DNA of 37,607 bases. Origin: Neolecta irregularis DAH-3 (taxonomy: Eukaryota > Ascomycota > Neolectomycetes > Neolectales > Neolectaceae). Location: positions 1-37,607 of the forward strand of contig LXFE01004415.1 of NCBI GenBank assembly GCA_001929475.1. The letters are read 5' to 3'. Shown in pieces: positions 18,930 to 30,233 of this stretch. Both the position numbers and the translations under genes were made by a program. The first letter of the stretch is position 1. Each line of letters starts with the position of its first letter. The notes under the pieces were generated by a model. The model worked only from the letters and a program-made list of their open reading frames with translations. It was not told the DNA's origin and did no database searches.

Positions 18930-21159
18930 TTAAAGTGCACACATGTAGGAAGGCCTCTGAGCGCACCAAAGCGGTTGTATTGGTTCTGCATGAATACTTT
19001 TGCTGATCATGCGGAATCTCATTTCATGAAGTCGTGGTGTAGCTTCCAGGAATGTTCGATTGACACCATTGCTGTCTTGTCTTCCACTCCACAATACTTC
19101 GGCTGCTGCTGATGCTCGAGGCCAGAGCATCCTGTCCAGATTACTTGAGTCTGTTTGTTCCGCTAATCTTTTGAGTCAAGGTCGAGCCAAGGATGATACC
19201 CCAAAGATGAATTTCTCCGCCAATCACAGACTTGGTTTCTTCAATTGTCTATGACATAAGAATTAAAGGTTAGTCTTAGGAATGTGTATTACCAAGTTTG
19301 CCAGAGGATCATAACTATATATCAACTTGAAGAATTAGTTTAATCTGATATGTTCATACCCGCCAGCTCTTCACCGGGGAACAATAATCAGCAAAGGGAT
19401 AACATGAATGATAGGATTTCGCTGTAAAATCAAGCCATTGCCCACGCCCACAATCCAAATACCAAAAGTCATAGCTTCCCACAATTGCCTAGCCATAAAT
19501 TTTTGAGCGTGAAGACTCAGCATGCCTTGTACCCTTTTTGTATAACCCTCTTTACATTGGCTGCGGATTGCCAGACCTGGACAGTAGTATTCTTTGCAAG
19601 CGAGATATTCCAGTCACTTCAAGGTCACCAAAGTTTGATACGTCAGACATACAGAAGCATTTCCTCCCAGACGATTGCCTGCATATCATGTTTAAACACT
19701 TCCTTATGGGCATGTCTTTATATTAGCGCCATGTAAATCTGGCATATCATACTGTACAAAGCGTTCTACGAACGGTTGAAGCGTGGGTCCATCCGAAGTT
19801 CCAAGTGTGATTTCATATGCCTTTTTGTTGACTTCATCTCCCCCTAGTATATTGTTTAGTGAAAGAGGTTATTCTGATACTAACCAGTATGATAATATTG
19901 AGTATGGTGAACTAAACGGGGAAGGAAATCAGCGAACAGGCCAGACACAAAGTCTTCGACATTTGAGTCATTCAACTTCAACTTTCTATCAGTATAAATA
20001 TTCTGACCATTTCCCACACCGTCCCGGAGGGAGGTTCAGCTGCGTAATCTCCCCAAGGCTATTTAACTTTAGCGCATAAGCGAAAATCACTGTCACCTGA
20101 ATATTCGCAGAGGTTATCAATTCTGGGTGCGAGTAAGCAATGGAAGTACTATGACCAGGCATATCTAGGCATAAATCTCGATTCTTAAAGCCTCATTATA
20201 TTTACCTGTTTCCATGAGTATTTGGATGCCACGATCTTCAGCGGCCGATAGGAGGCTTTGTATATCTTGTGTCGAGTAATATTTTGTAGGCGAATATGCT
20301 GCTTTGATAAGTTCAGGAAAAGCCGGAATTTCAAGTGGCCAAGATTGAGCATCTGTGATGTGCAGATGAAGTCTAAGGTTAGATGAAATATATGATTTTT
20401 GGATGAAAACCTGTTCATTTTATTAAAAGCCATTGCATCGATCGTCCGAAGGATATCTTCTTTAGAAAACCAATTGCGAGATCTGCAAATTTAATGAAGA
20501 ATATCAAGAATTAACTCACAGATCTAGGTTGATTCCCCGATGTAGAAATCTTGGAGTGTCTGTAATCGAAACTGGAGCAATTTTAGTATACGGGGGTCCC
20601 CATGTATGTGTATAGAAGAGCTGAGAAAGTGTTGTGAGACCGTGAAGAATTCCGCTGCTTGTGGCTCCTGTAATCAGGATTTCTGTCGAATTATCCATTA
20701 TTCGAAGATCGTATGATTCATTCTCGTTTTCTGTAAGCACAGGCTTGACAGTATGCAAGTCTGAATTCCTTTAAATCAGTGGTTTTAGAGCCAAATTATT
20801 GTAATACAGCTGTACAAGTCGGACTGCATTGATTGTAAGGGCTTTTTCTATCTCTACAATAGATGGTTCAAATTTTGATATATCTCCAAATGGCTGCAGC
20901 ATATCTGGCACAAAGACCTTTGTAAAGAGATTGATCTTGAATCTTTCAATCGCACGATTTATTTTGGTCGTAGTCTCTGGTTTGACTTCCTGTAGTGAGC
21001 GAAACGTAATATTCGGATTGTCTTGTAATCAGCGACATGTCCGTTAATAAGATCCACACAGCTGAGCTTGACCACGGTATTTCCGGTAGACATTGTCGCA
21101 GGAATCGGCCATATCGCTACTGCAACTGCAATGAGAGTAACGATCAAGGGCAGCAACAT
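18930..21159 (-). CDS. GH20 beta-N-acetylhexosaminidase, secreted
   Basis: Fifteen exons on the minus strand (21159-21060, 21021-20808, 20768-20520, 20482-20411, 20372-20206, 20164-20097, 20058-20020, 19981-19885, 19843-19753, 19715-19653, 19616-19526, 19488-19360, 19325-19293, 19248-19200, 19162-18930), 564 residues. A signal peptide (MLLPLIVTLIAVAVA) is followed by the fungal N-terminal GH20 domain and the catalytic barrel: RGINLDLSRNWF, LHLHITDAQSWPLEIP, DMPGH, the catalytic pair Asp338-Glu339 in HTGGDE, VWEEML, YLDCGRGQW, and WPRASAAAEVLWSG. It releases terminal GlcNAc from chitin oligomers in the wall or outside the cell. Introns are 34-44 nt; intron 11 is GC-AG, and six acceptors are AAG. 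One exon is only 33 nt. It converges on STE11 with 208 bp between the stops. Confidence 0.95.
19489..19525 (-). other. GC-AG intron in the hexosaminidase gene
   Basis: This 37-nt intron has donor AAG|GCATGC and acceptor GGCTAG. It joins KGYK to AIVGSYDFWYLDCG, the standard GH20 run. The nearest GT (19532-19531, GTACAA) leaves the wrong phase and destroys this block. Confidence 0.75.
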
Positions 21160-21695
21160 GATGAATTGAGGATAGAAGAAAGTAAGACTTTCCACATATA
21201 TATACTTTCTTTCTCAAGCTAGTTCAATTTGGTGACCACTGATTTGAGACAACCAGCGTGTGATCTATCAGAAGAACATATTTCAATGTCTCTCTCACAT
21301 CCAAGAGCCTACTACCAATTCAGAATTAGTCCTTCTGCTTGAATAGAGACTTCCTTTGACCGAGTATGTTGTTTCAGAACGGCAAAGTCACGGGTATTCC
21401 CCGCTTGGCAATCGCCTCAGCCCAACCACCTCCTTGAATCGTTCGTTGTTTGCAGGTGTCGTACTATTCGGACAAGCCAATCTAGCGGTTATTCTCTCAG
21501 CTATACCGAGGTTGATCCATGGCAACTGTGTAGTTGCTCTCTACCTGCATACTCGGACTTTCCAATCTCGTCCATCGTCTACCTGTTCCGCCTACTGAAA
21601 CACCCCGTCTTTACAACTTCTCCGACGAAAATAAACAAATCGCAGCTCGTAGCCTGGTTGTACGCACTGTGTAACGCGATTCTTTGTCGGTAATT
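21160..21695. promoter_or_regulatory. Divergent promoter hexosaminidase/YAK1
   Basis: This 536-bp region separates the two divergent starts. A TATATATA run at 21197-21204 lies about 40 bp upstream of the hexosaminidase ATG and could be its TATA box or initiation region. An open frame at 21356-21598 is not supported by any family. Confidence 0.5.
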
Positions 21696-24421
21696 ATGGA
21701 TTACGACTCGAGTGCGGGGAGACAGTGGAGTATTCAGCAATGTCAACAGCGACAAGATCGTCCTTCGTCGGACTCGCAACTGCGGACTCCAAAGACAGAC
21801 AGGCACATTTTGCCCTCGCCGCATATTGGCGCGAGCGACACAGGCTCGCTGCCTTATCAAGCCTCAAATTCACCTTCTCGTCGAGATCTTGGCAGACTGA
21901 GCCAAAGTGAGTCTTTTGTGCCTTCTTATCCGACTTCGCCCAATCTTCCGCCTCCTTATTTCAGCCAGTCAACCGGGAATATAATACAATCGGCACAGCG
22001 ATCGACTATTTCGCGCTGTAGTCCCGCGCATCAAGACGCTTTTTCCCACCAAGGCGATGGAAGCTACAACTATAGTGGACAAGCCTCGCCTATGTACCGC
22101 GCCAGTCCAGGAACTGTTGACGCTTTTCAGTTCCCGCAATTATCGCCTATGCATGCTCAGTCTGTTTATAACCATGCGCCGCCTTCCGCAGTCCTCAATG
22201 TTCGGCGAGCTGCGGGATACGACAGCCCCGCATCGCACAATCCACAGTTCTATAACACAGAATCCATTTCTAGACGACCACCAGCAGCACAAACAACACC
22301 GGGACTAGGTTTTGACACTCCATTAACATCTCAAGGAACAAGATCGCCTAAGCGACCATCAACACACGCAATTGAACCGCCCCAGCGATTTCGCAGGGTG
22401 CGCGCACGGACAGATCTGGTTCCCAAACGCCACGAAACCCCGAAATTTCGGAGAGCTAACCCCGATGGCGGCTTCATAAGTGTATTTCCATATCTGCATT
22501 TGCATTACTGACGTAGATAGCCTCTCCAGGCTATGACTATGCACTTGAACTCCACATTTGCTATTTGCAACCCGAATTTTGTATACGATATATCGAAGAA
22601 TCCCCGGAGAGTCCTTACAAAGCCCAGTAAAGGAGTCAAAAACGATGGCTACGACAATGAAGATAGTGATTACATTCTCTATGTCAACGATACTCTTGGG
22701 AACGGAGAGGGTCACAAGTACAGTGTCCAATTATGGTCTGCTAATAAGATAGATATCTCATCCTCGATGTACTGGGTCAAGGCACCTTTGGACAGGTCGT
22801 AAAATGCCAAAATCTCAAATCCCGAGAAGTCGTCGCAATAAAAGTCGTCAAAAATAAACCTGCATATCTAAACCAGAGCAGAATGGAAGTCAATATACTG
22901 CATCTGGTATCTCGTGCGTGTAGGCCTGCGGCTAATTGATTTAGTTGAATCAGCAATTGGATAAACACGATGAACATCACATTCTTCGCATGAAAGATGA
23001 TTTCATGCACCGTAACCACTTATGTCTTGTTTTCGAACTTCTTAGTGTGAACCTTTACGAGTTGATCAAACAAAATCATTTTCGCGGCCTTAGCACAAAT
23101 CTTGTTCGAGTATTCACAGCACAGTTGCTTGATGCTTTGACGGTATTGAATGAAGCAAAGTTGATACACTGCGACTTGAAACCCGAAAATATTCTACTGA
23201 AAAAGCATATATACTTTATCTACTCAACTGACCCTCAAGCTTGGACAGTCCGGCTATTAAAGTCATTGATTTCGGATCCGCGTGTCATGAGCAAAAGATA
23301 GTTTATACATATATTCAGTCTCGTTTCTATCGAAGTCCTGAAGTGCTGTTGGGAATACAATACAACTCGTCAATTGACATGTGGTCTCTTGGCTGCATCG
23401 TTTGCGAATTATTTCTAGGACTGCCGCTGTTTCCAGGAAGTTCAGAATATAACCAAGTATCGAGGATGGTCGAGATGCTTGGGTAAGACCAACTCTCTAA
23501 AATGTGACTCACTTCAGGACGCCCCCGACCTGGATGCTTGAGAAAGGTAAGCAAGGCGCCGAGTATTTTGACAAAACAACGGACGAATTTGGAGGTCCTC
23601 GATATCGATTAAAGACCATGGAACAATATTCGAGGGAGCACAATACGAGCGAGCAACCCAGTAAGAAGTATTTCTCTGCTACAACGCTTCCTGAAATCAT
23701 CAAAACATACCCTTTACAGCGAAAAGGTTTATCTCAAGCAGAAATCGATAAAGGTAGAACGCTCTGATTAACTGCCTTAATAAGAATAGAGAAAGCCAAT
23801 CGTTTGTGCTTTATTGACTTTGCGCAGGGTCTTCTAAACCCGAATCCGTGGGAACGCTGGACCCCACAACAAGCTAAACTCCATCCTTTTGTTCGAGGAG
23901 AACCATTAGCTGTTCCCTTTGTACCTCCTGCCGCCCAGCTTGTTCGCCAGCCTCGCCTTCCTCATAGCACGAGCTCAAGTATTTCTCGCCAAACTGCGTC
24001 GCATTCTTCACACACAATGTCACCACCACACACGAGTGCGTATCCTCCTACGTATAACGGCGCGCCCATTCATCCTTATGGACCAACCTTGTATAGTCCA
24101 CCACGGCCTCCAGCCATATCAAGTCAATACCTACCATCACAACCATATCATAGTTCTCATCAATCGCATCTTGCTCCTTTATACAGCTCTCGTCCGACAG
24201 CCACCGGTCCTCGTCCGCGCGCAAACACCCAGATCGGCCCTATTCCCTCTCAAATCGCAGCTCATCTGATGGCTCCAGAACAACGAAACGCCCAACCTAG
24301 TCCTGCCGCATATTATCCTTCACCTGAGAACATGCTTTCAAATATGGATTTTAATGGACAGCATCATGTACGTGGACGAAGTAGCACACGGATTCTCGAG
24401 GAAGGCACTCTACCGTTTTGA
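21696..24421 (+). CDS. YAK1: YAK1, DYRK-family protein kinase
   Basis: Seven exons (21696-22481, 22521-22717, 22753-22906, 22945-23204, 23240-23482, 23518-23753, 23790-24421) give 835 residues. The long N-terminus is rich in S, P and Q and ends in the Yak1-specific segment [40 protein letters not shown]. The kinase runs from about 329 to 662: GQGTFGQV at 336-343, Lys358 (AIK), [16 protein letters not shown], and the DYRK activation loop [13 protein letters not shown] with its autophosphorylated second tyrosine. The C-terminal 170 residues are P/S/Y/Q-rich. Yak1 restrains growth and promotes stress responses downstream of PKA and TOR. Introns are 35-39 nt; intron 4 is GC-AG. It converges on the REC114-like gene with 199 bp between the stops. 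Confidence 0.96.
23205..23239 (+). other. GC-AG intron in YAK1
   Basis: This 35-nt intron has donor AAA|GCATAT and acceptor CTCAAG. It joins NILLK to [18 protein letters not shown], the invariant catalytic-loop to DFG spacing of Yak1. No GT donor exists in this stretch that restores the frame. Confidence 0.75.
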
Positions 24422-24620
24422 TTAATCCACATGTTCAAGACATTGAGAAAAGAGATAAATGTAAATTAACATCTCAGAGTGAACATGCGAAGCATGCCAA
24501 GACGAGGAAACTGTTGATTCAGTTGGTGGCCTCGTCTTATTTCGTGTTTCAATCACTTGCTCCTCGTCTTCAAATATAATTTAATTGTAGCGAGAACCAA
24601 AGCAGGTGACATCTAGCAAT

Positions 24621-25568
24621 TTATCTACGAAAAAGATTGTCTCTAACAGGACCAATTTTGATCCATGACTTTTCTATAATTTCAACCTCCAATGATCAGC
24701 TCATCAATGGTTTTCATAGTGACTTTACCATCTCAATGAATTTGTTATCCTGAAGGCATTCTATGATCCAATCTTCCAAATTCTGTTCTTGAAATACCAA
24801 GGAATCCTCCGGTGATTTTGAGGAGGAATGAGATAAGCCGATTTATTGAAAAAGTACATACCGGCAAGAGAAAATTAATTTTACTAGCAGAGGCTTTCAC
24901 TGACAGTGACTGCTCGGGCAGATTGTCCTTTGGCGAAGATGCTGCCAGCTGAAGTGCATACATATGCCGTTTCTGGGAACAATTCGAGTTAGAAGGATAT
25001 GTGCTAGCCCGTGAGACATCTTGGAAGATAGAGGATCCAGGTGAGGACGGAGCCGTTTGTGAAGAATTTGTTGGTCTCGTGGGTTTTTGGGTCGCGTTAT
25101 ATGGTTGAGAACTCATTGAGATTAATCTGTCTTTCTCTGTATTTGATTTTAGACTATAAATACTCTTAAGAAGATCTCGATGTACGCTTTCAAACGTATC
25201 ATCATCCATAAATCGCATTTGGAGACGTCTAAGTTCCTTTTGTTACTGTTCCGCGGGCAAGAGTTGCCAAATACATGTTTCTGGCCATCAAAAATCTTGA
25301 TTCCTAGGCAAGGAGATTTTGAAATAGCAGTAATGATATGTTTGTGATCAATAGTATAAGTTCCATCATCAAAATTTGCTGTTGGAGACAATTGGAATGA
25401 TTCCAGCAAATTATTATCATTCTTGATTTCAAGGAGGGTAGAACACAGAACTCCGACCAGAGGTAGAGCAGACAGTTGAAGTCTAAGATTTGGACCATAA
25501 TCATGCGACCAGACAATTTTTGGAGTAGATTTAGCAGTAGAGTATTTTGATATCCTATAGCTTTGCAT
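24621..25568 (-). CDS. REC114: Probable Rec114/Rec7 meiotic recombination protein
   Basis: Four exons on the minus strand (25568-25275, 25236-24862, 24806-24729, 24686-24621) give 270 residues. The first 130 residues fit the N-terminal PH-like domain of Rec114: a start on YRISKYSTA, a WSHDYGPNLRLQL strand, LLESFQL, KSPCLGIKIF and a closing RRLQMRFMDDDTFESVH. The middle is S/T/P/Q-rich and disordered. The end, NLEDWIIECLQDNKFIEMVE, then EKSW, looks like the C-terminal helices that form the Rec114-Mei4 interface. Known Rec114 activates Spo11 double-strand breaks in meiosis. The family is weakly conserved, so this call rests on remembered pattern, not an alignment. Introns 2 and 3 (55 and 42 nt) end in GAG and have alternatives; intron 1 (38 nt) is firm. 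Confidence 0.55.
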
Positions 25569-25703
25569 TGAAAAGAGATATCTTTGGAGTTAGGTGGGGG
25601 GAGGTGAATCTATGCTAGATTAATAAATTAAGGGCCTTGGATATTTTAATATTGCCACTAATAATCAGCCTTTGAAACCACACTCGCTCACCTCTACCGG
25701 CAC
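25569..25703. promoter_or_regulatory. 135-bp divergent promoter REC114-like/NIP1
   Basis: Only 135 bp lie between the start codons of a probably meiosis-specific gene and a housekeeping translation factor. No TATA box is evident. Confidence 0.5.
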
Positions 25704-28352
25704 ATGTCCAGGTTCTTCAAGGGCAGCGACAGCGACAGCAGCAGTAGTGATTCATCAGACGACGAGATCTACTCTGATAATGAGCGGGCGATATCGGAAG
25801 AAGAGTCTTCCAGTGAAGACGAATCTAGTCTAGAGTCTGGTGGTGAATCAGATGCTCCGAAAAAGAAGTCCGCAAACCGCTTTTTGCGAGGCGGTGAGAG
25901 TGACGAGAGCGACTCGGATGATGCGAAGCGTATCGTAAAAAGCGCAAAGGACAAACGGATGGGCGAAGTTGAAGCATGCATAAAGGTGATTGAAAATGCG
26001 GAGAAAATCAATGATTGGAGTGCTATTTCCGTCGGTATAGTCGTCTTTCCTTTGAGTAGCCTAAGACCACAGAATTCGATAAATTGAATAAAGTTGTTCA
26101 AAAAGTCAGCCAGTCTGGAAAAACACCTCGCATTTATATTAAAGCAGTCGCCGATCTTGAGGAGTTCATGAATGAGACGCTTCAGAAAGAGAAGGACGCA
26201 AAAAAGAAGTTGAACGCCACGAATGCAAGAGCTTTAAACCAAATAAAACAGAGAATTCGAAAGAACAATCGAGCCTATGATCAAGAAATCCTAAAGTATC
26301 GTGCTGATCCCGAAGCTTTCGAAGAAGAGGAGGAAGTTTATGAAGAGGTTAAAAGGCCAAAATCGAAACCAGGCGAGGATGAAATTATTGTCGATGGTGT
26401 TTCGAGACGTGGAATTCTTGCGGATGGTGATGATGAAGGGTTTGCTACTGTTGGGAGAGGCGGGAAGGCGGTGCTTTACACACCTGAAGGAATCTTCAAG
26501 CATTTAACTGCCATTTTTGAAGCTCGAGGAAAGAAAAATACCGACCGCTCAGAGCAAATCAAGGTTCTTGAGAAACTTCGCGATGTTGCCCATACTTCTC
26601 TGCAGAAAATTGCTGTTCTTTTAGCCCTTATCTCTGCTCGGTTCGATTTAAGTGCCGGTACCGCTGTATATATGACGGTAGAGCATTGGAAAGCGTATGA
26701 CCTTTTGCGAAATTTGTGCGCTAATTGCAGTGCTGAAACCGAAATCAATATTTTGATCGATGTTCTCGAAACAGACCGTTCATTTGTCATTGTTGATGAT
26801 GGTATGGAAATCAACGAAGACGAATTGCCCCAGCCTGGGGAGGACGGTATCACTAGAGTACGCGGAAATGTCATGTCTTTTGTCGATAGGCTTGATGACG
26901 AACTTACTCGGTCATTACAAAACATCGATCCGCATACTTCGGAATATATTGATCGACTGAAGAATGAAACTAGTCTCTACAATCTCCTTCTTGGGTGTCA
27001 AATTCTTTTCGAACGGATAGATCCAGGCGAAAGTCTTAATCGAGTTGTTTCCCGCAGATTAGAGCGGTTATATTTCAAGGAAAGTGAAGACCTCGCATCT
27101 CTTATTAATAGCTACAGCCGGAACAAGTTATCACAACTCTCGAGCAAACGACTTGGTCATCTTTACCTTCGCACATGGATAGTTTTTTAACTCCACGAAG
27201 TCTGAGTATCAAATCCTCAGAACTCATCCATATTCTCTGCGTCCATCTTTACAAGAAGGGCACTGGTTTATCCCGCACCCGAGCAATGCTCTGTCACATT
27301 TACCACCATGCTCTACACAATCGTTATCACAAAGCAAGAGATATGCTACTTATGTCACATTTGCAAGAATCCGTTCATCTTGCCGAAGTTAATACTCAAA
27401 CTCTGCACAATCGAACCATGGTCCAGTTGGGGCTTTGTGCATTCAGACTCGGAATGGTATCAGAATCACATTCATGTCTCCAGGAAATTTGTGCCGCCGG
27501 CAAGCTGAAGGAGTTACTGGCCCAAGTATCTGCTTCCTAGCATCTCATTTAACAGTTCAGGGCATTCAGTCGCAGCGATACTCACAAACAACCCCTGAAC
27601 AAGAAAGGCTTGAACGACAACGACAGTTGCCTTTCCACATGCATATCAATCTCGAACTGATTGAATGTGTATACCTAACCTGTTCTATGCTTCTAGAGAT
27701 TCCAAATATGGCAGCTGCTGGAACTTTGCCCGAATTCAAAAAGAAGGTCATCAGCAAACCTTTCCGCAGAATGCTCGATTATCATGAACGTCAAGTCTTT
27801 GTTGGGCCTCCTGAAAACATGCGAGACCATATAATGCAGGCATCTAAAGCATTTTCAAACGGAGATTGGGTTAAGACGAAGGATTTGATTCGGTCCGTTC
27901 GGATATGGGATATTATGCCTCAAAGCGAGAGCATAAAAGAAATGTTGACACAGAGGATCCAAGAAGAAGGACTGCGTACTTATTTGTTCTCGTATTGTCC
28001 GTTCTACGATACGCTTTCCATCAGCGCTGTTGCCGGTATGTTTGACTTGCCCGAGGATAAAGCAATGGCTATTATGTCGAGAATGATAATGAATGAAGAG
28101 ATTCCTGCGTCGCTAGACAATATTGACAAGACGGTTATCTTTCATCGTATAGAAATCAGCAGATTACAAACCCTCGCTCTAACTTTGACTGAGAAAACCA
28201 CGGGACTAGCTGATGCCAATCAAAAGTTAGTCGAAGCCAAAGCCCAAGGCCAAGGAGAAGGACAACGAAGACCACTTCGACACGATAAGGATAAGCCTGC
28301 TCGAGGACGAAAAGTTGAGTTTAGAAACGCCGGGCGTGCTGTTCGAACATAG
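25704..28352 (+). CDS. NIP1: eIF3 subunit c (NIP1)
   Basis: Four exons (25704-26034, 26073-27079, 27118-27525, 27561-28352) give 845 residues. The N-terminus [20 protein letters not shown] and acidic serine tract are typical. Then come [29 protein letters not shown], the highly conserved [30 protein letters not shown], and [20 protein letters not shown]. The C-terminal PCI/winged-helix part contains [20 protein letters not shown] and a basic G/Q/R tail. eIF3c scaffolds initiation factors on the 40S ribosome. Introns are 38, 38 and 35 nt. The second is proposed as GA-AG, because only its removal from after YFK restores the family sequence and frame. Confidence 0.96.
27080..27117 (+). other. 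Candidate GA-AG intron in NIP1
   Basis: This 38-nt intron has donor CAAG|GAAAGT and acceptor GCTACAG. Removing it joins RRLERLYFK to [13 protein letters not shown], the normal eIF3c sequence. The internal GT (27084) gives a 34-nt intron that shifts the frame. Without splicing, the frame ends at a stop near 27188. Length 38 matches the commonest intron size here. Confidence 0.7.
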
Positions 28353-28701
28353 ACATTCCATTTTTCTTTCTACATGTGTGCGTCTCATTCAAGGCAAGGT
28401 TGTGGTGTGTAAATACAAGATATGTGTTTAGACCATGTATCGCCGAATATCATTACATTGTCTCAAGTATTGCCTATCACGGGTTGAATTGTGTAGCAGT
28501 TCATAGAAATGACTTCACGCTGGAGTTGAATGCGGGGATTTCCCGTGACACGTATATATCAAATCTGCTATTTCACGTTCCAGCCCATACTAGGCTCTGC
28601 TCATTTTACTTTGTCCTTTCGGCAAGTTGACTTTTTTAAAAACGAGCTGCGAGTGAAAATCTCGCTTTTACAGGTCTGCTGACCGGCAGCCGTTGATAAT
28701 A
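28353..28701. other. Intergenic NIP1 to F-box gene
   Basis: This 349-bp stretch holds the NIP1 terminator and the F-box gene promoter. An 84-codon open frame (28376-28630) has no recognisable content. Nothing else seen. Confidence 0.5.
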
Positions 28702-30105
28702 ATGACATCTTCGTCATCATCCGTTCTCAATGACTTTCCCACAGAGATCTTGCTACGAATTTTCGAACACATTGAACCCAGAACACGGTCGCAACACCTC
28801 GAAGATTACTGGCCTTCTTATCTTGACCTCGACGAACCGCTCGATCATTCGCATCTCTCGACCGCTCTTTCAAGGATCCTGACATTGAGTGCTGTGTGCA
28901 AATTCTGGCGTGCGATAGTATCCAGTTGTGGCTTTTGGAATGTATTTGATTGGACAAAGACTATTCAATGGCATCAGCCGGTATCACAGCTCCGCGACTT
29001 TCATCGTCATATTGCGGATGAATTACCCCGAATCGCAAATGTTCGCGAAGTTATGATTAATCTCAAACTTTTACGGTTTCCCGATTACATCGAAACGCTT
29101 GGTCGTATCCTGCGGACGGGAAATGTTGAGGTTATCTGGGTCAAATTTAGAAATAACCCTGATTTCCACTATATCAACGACAGCAATTCAAGTAAAGGTA
29201 TTGATGCACTCATTTCCAAGGAATTTCGATCCATGCATCGCTACCTAAGAAAATTGAGAGTCTTGAAAGTACGCGATTGTCCACTAGATCCAAAAAACTG
29301 GAACAGATTGTTCAAAATCATTCCGGACAGTGCAATTAGAAGAATCACAGAACTTGACATTGCTTGCAAAATGTCCGACTCAACGCTAAACTACACTCTT
29401 CGAGAATTCTCGAAAAGAATGCGACGGTCTGATGCAAAAATATTATGCTTGTCTGAAGCAACTCAAAATGTTCATACTTTTTGGGCTTCTCCGTTATCTT
29501 CATTAACATCTTTTCTTGGTTGCTTCGGTCGTCTTGTTTCGTTAGAAATTGATTACACTACAATTGCACGAGCGTATAAGGATGAAGCTACTGATAAAGT
29601 AAAGAAGGCATGTATCGTCGAATTTCCTCATCTTTCGCGCGAACATCAATACTGTATGAACATCCTTCTCTCTACGGTTTTGAGGAATACGATATTGGAG
29701 TCTCTTAAAGTTTTATGTCTGGACTGGTTTGATGGTGAAGCTCTTGTTGTATTCAAGGAGAAAACTGGATTAAAATCCTTGGAAGTTGGATTCTACGATC
29801 AAATGGTGTTTTCAAGGTTGCGGGACGATAACCCGAATCTAACAACTCGAACGGAACAACTCGACTGGATAACTGCACAAAATGAAGCTCTGCTTGCAAA
29901 GGATATACATGTTCAATGGCAAGGTATTCGGGAGCTTTGTACGCGACTAACCCCGTTCTTTCATCATGCAGCAATCCATTTACACGACGAAGATGATTTT
30001 GACGATTTCGCCCCGATAGTTTTACCAGATTTTTTCATCGAGCCGGTCGTTCTTCCGGACCCATTAGGTCTCCTCGAAGATGAGGAGTTGCAAGAATTTT
30101 GGTGA
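28702..30105 (+). CDS. F-box protein
   Basis: A single-exon gene of 467 residues, the only clearly intronless one in the window. The F-box lies near the N-terminus: LNDFPTEILLRIFEHI, an insertion, then LSRILTLSAVCKFWRAIVSS and GFWNVFDW. The remainder has leucine-rich stretches (LRKLRVLKVRDCPLD, LESLKVLCLDW, LKSLEVGFYD) consistent with irregular leucine-rich repeats as in many fungal F-box proteins, and ends in a very acidic tail (EDDFDDFAP, EDEELQEFW). Such proteins present substrates to SCF ligases through SKP1; the target is unknown. I chose the ATG at 28702, the first in frame before the F-box. It converges on the BAP1-like gene with 128 bp between the stops. Confidence 0.85.
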   Translation: MTSSSSSVLNDFPTEILLRIFEHIEPRTRSQHLEDYWPSYLDLDEPLDHSHLSTALSRILTLSAVCKFWRAIVSSCGFWNVFDWTKTIQWHQPVSQLRDFHRHIADELPRIANVREVMINLKLLRFPDYIETLGRILRTGNVEVIWVKFRNNPDFHYINDSNSSKGIDALISKEFRSMHRYLRKLRVLKVRDCPLDPKNWNRLFKIIPDSAIRRITELDIACKMSDSTLNYTLREFSKRMRRSDAKILCLSEATQNVHTFWASPLSSLTSFLGCFGRLVSLEIDYTTIARAYKDEATDKVKKACIVEFPHLSREHQYCMNILLSTVLRNTILESLKVLCLDWFDGEALVVFKEKTGLKSLEVGFYDQMVFSRLRDDNPNLTTRTEQLDWITAQNEALLAKDIHVQWQGIRELCTRLTPFFHHAAIHLHDEDDFDDFAPIVLPDFFIEPVVLPDPLGLLEDEELQEFW

Positions 30106-30233
30106 CCTTCATACTTTATTTAGTAAAATGTTTTGTATACTCGTTGTGCGAACTAGGGAATTCGCATGTACATATAATTTAGAGGAAATAGAATACTGCA
30201 TGGCTCATAAAAAGTCCAAATTAAATTGATAAG

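Noticed and set aside
19703-19757. 55-nt intron in the hexosaminidase gene
   Set aside because: A 37-nt intron (19752-19716) keeps more sequence and restores the normal spacing before VWEEM, so the longer one was dropped.
27084-27117. 34-nt GT-AG intron in NIP1
   Set aside because: Removes the right region but leaves four extra bases, so the conserved block downstream is out of frame.
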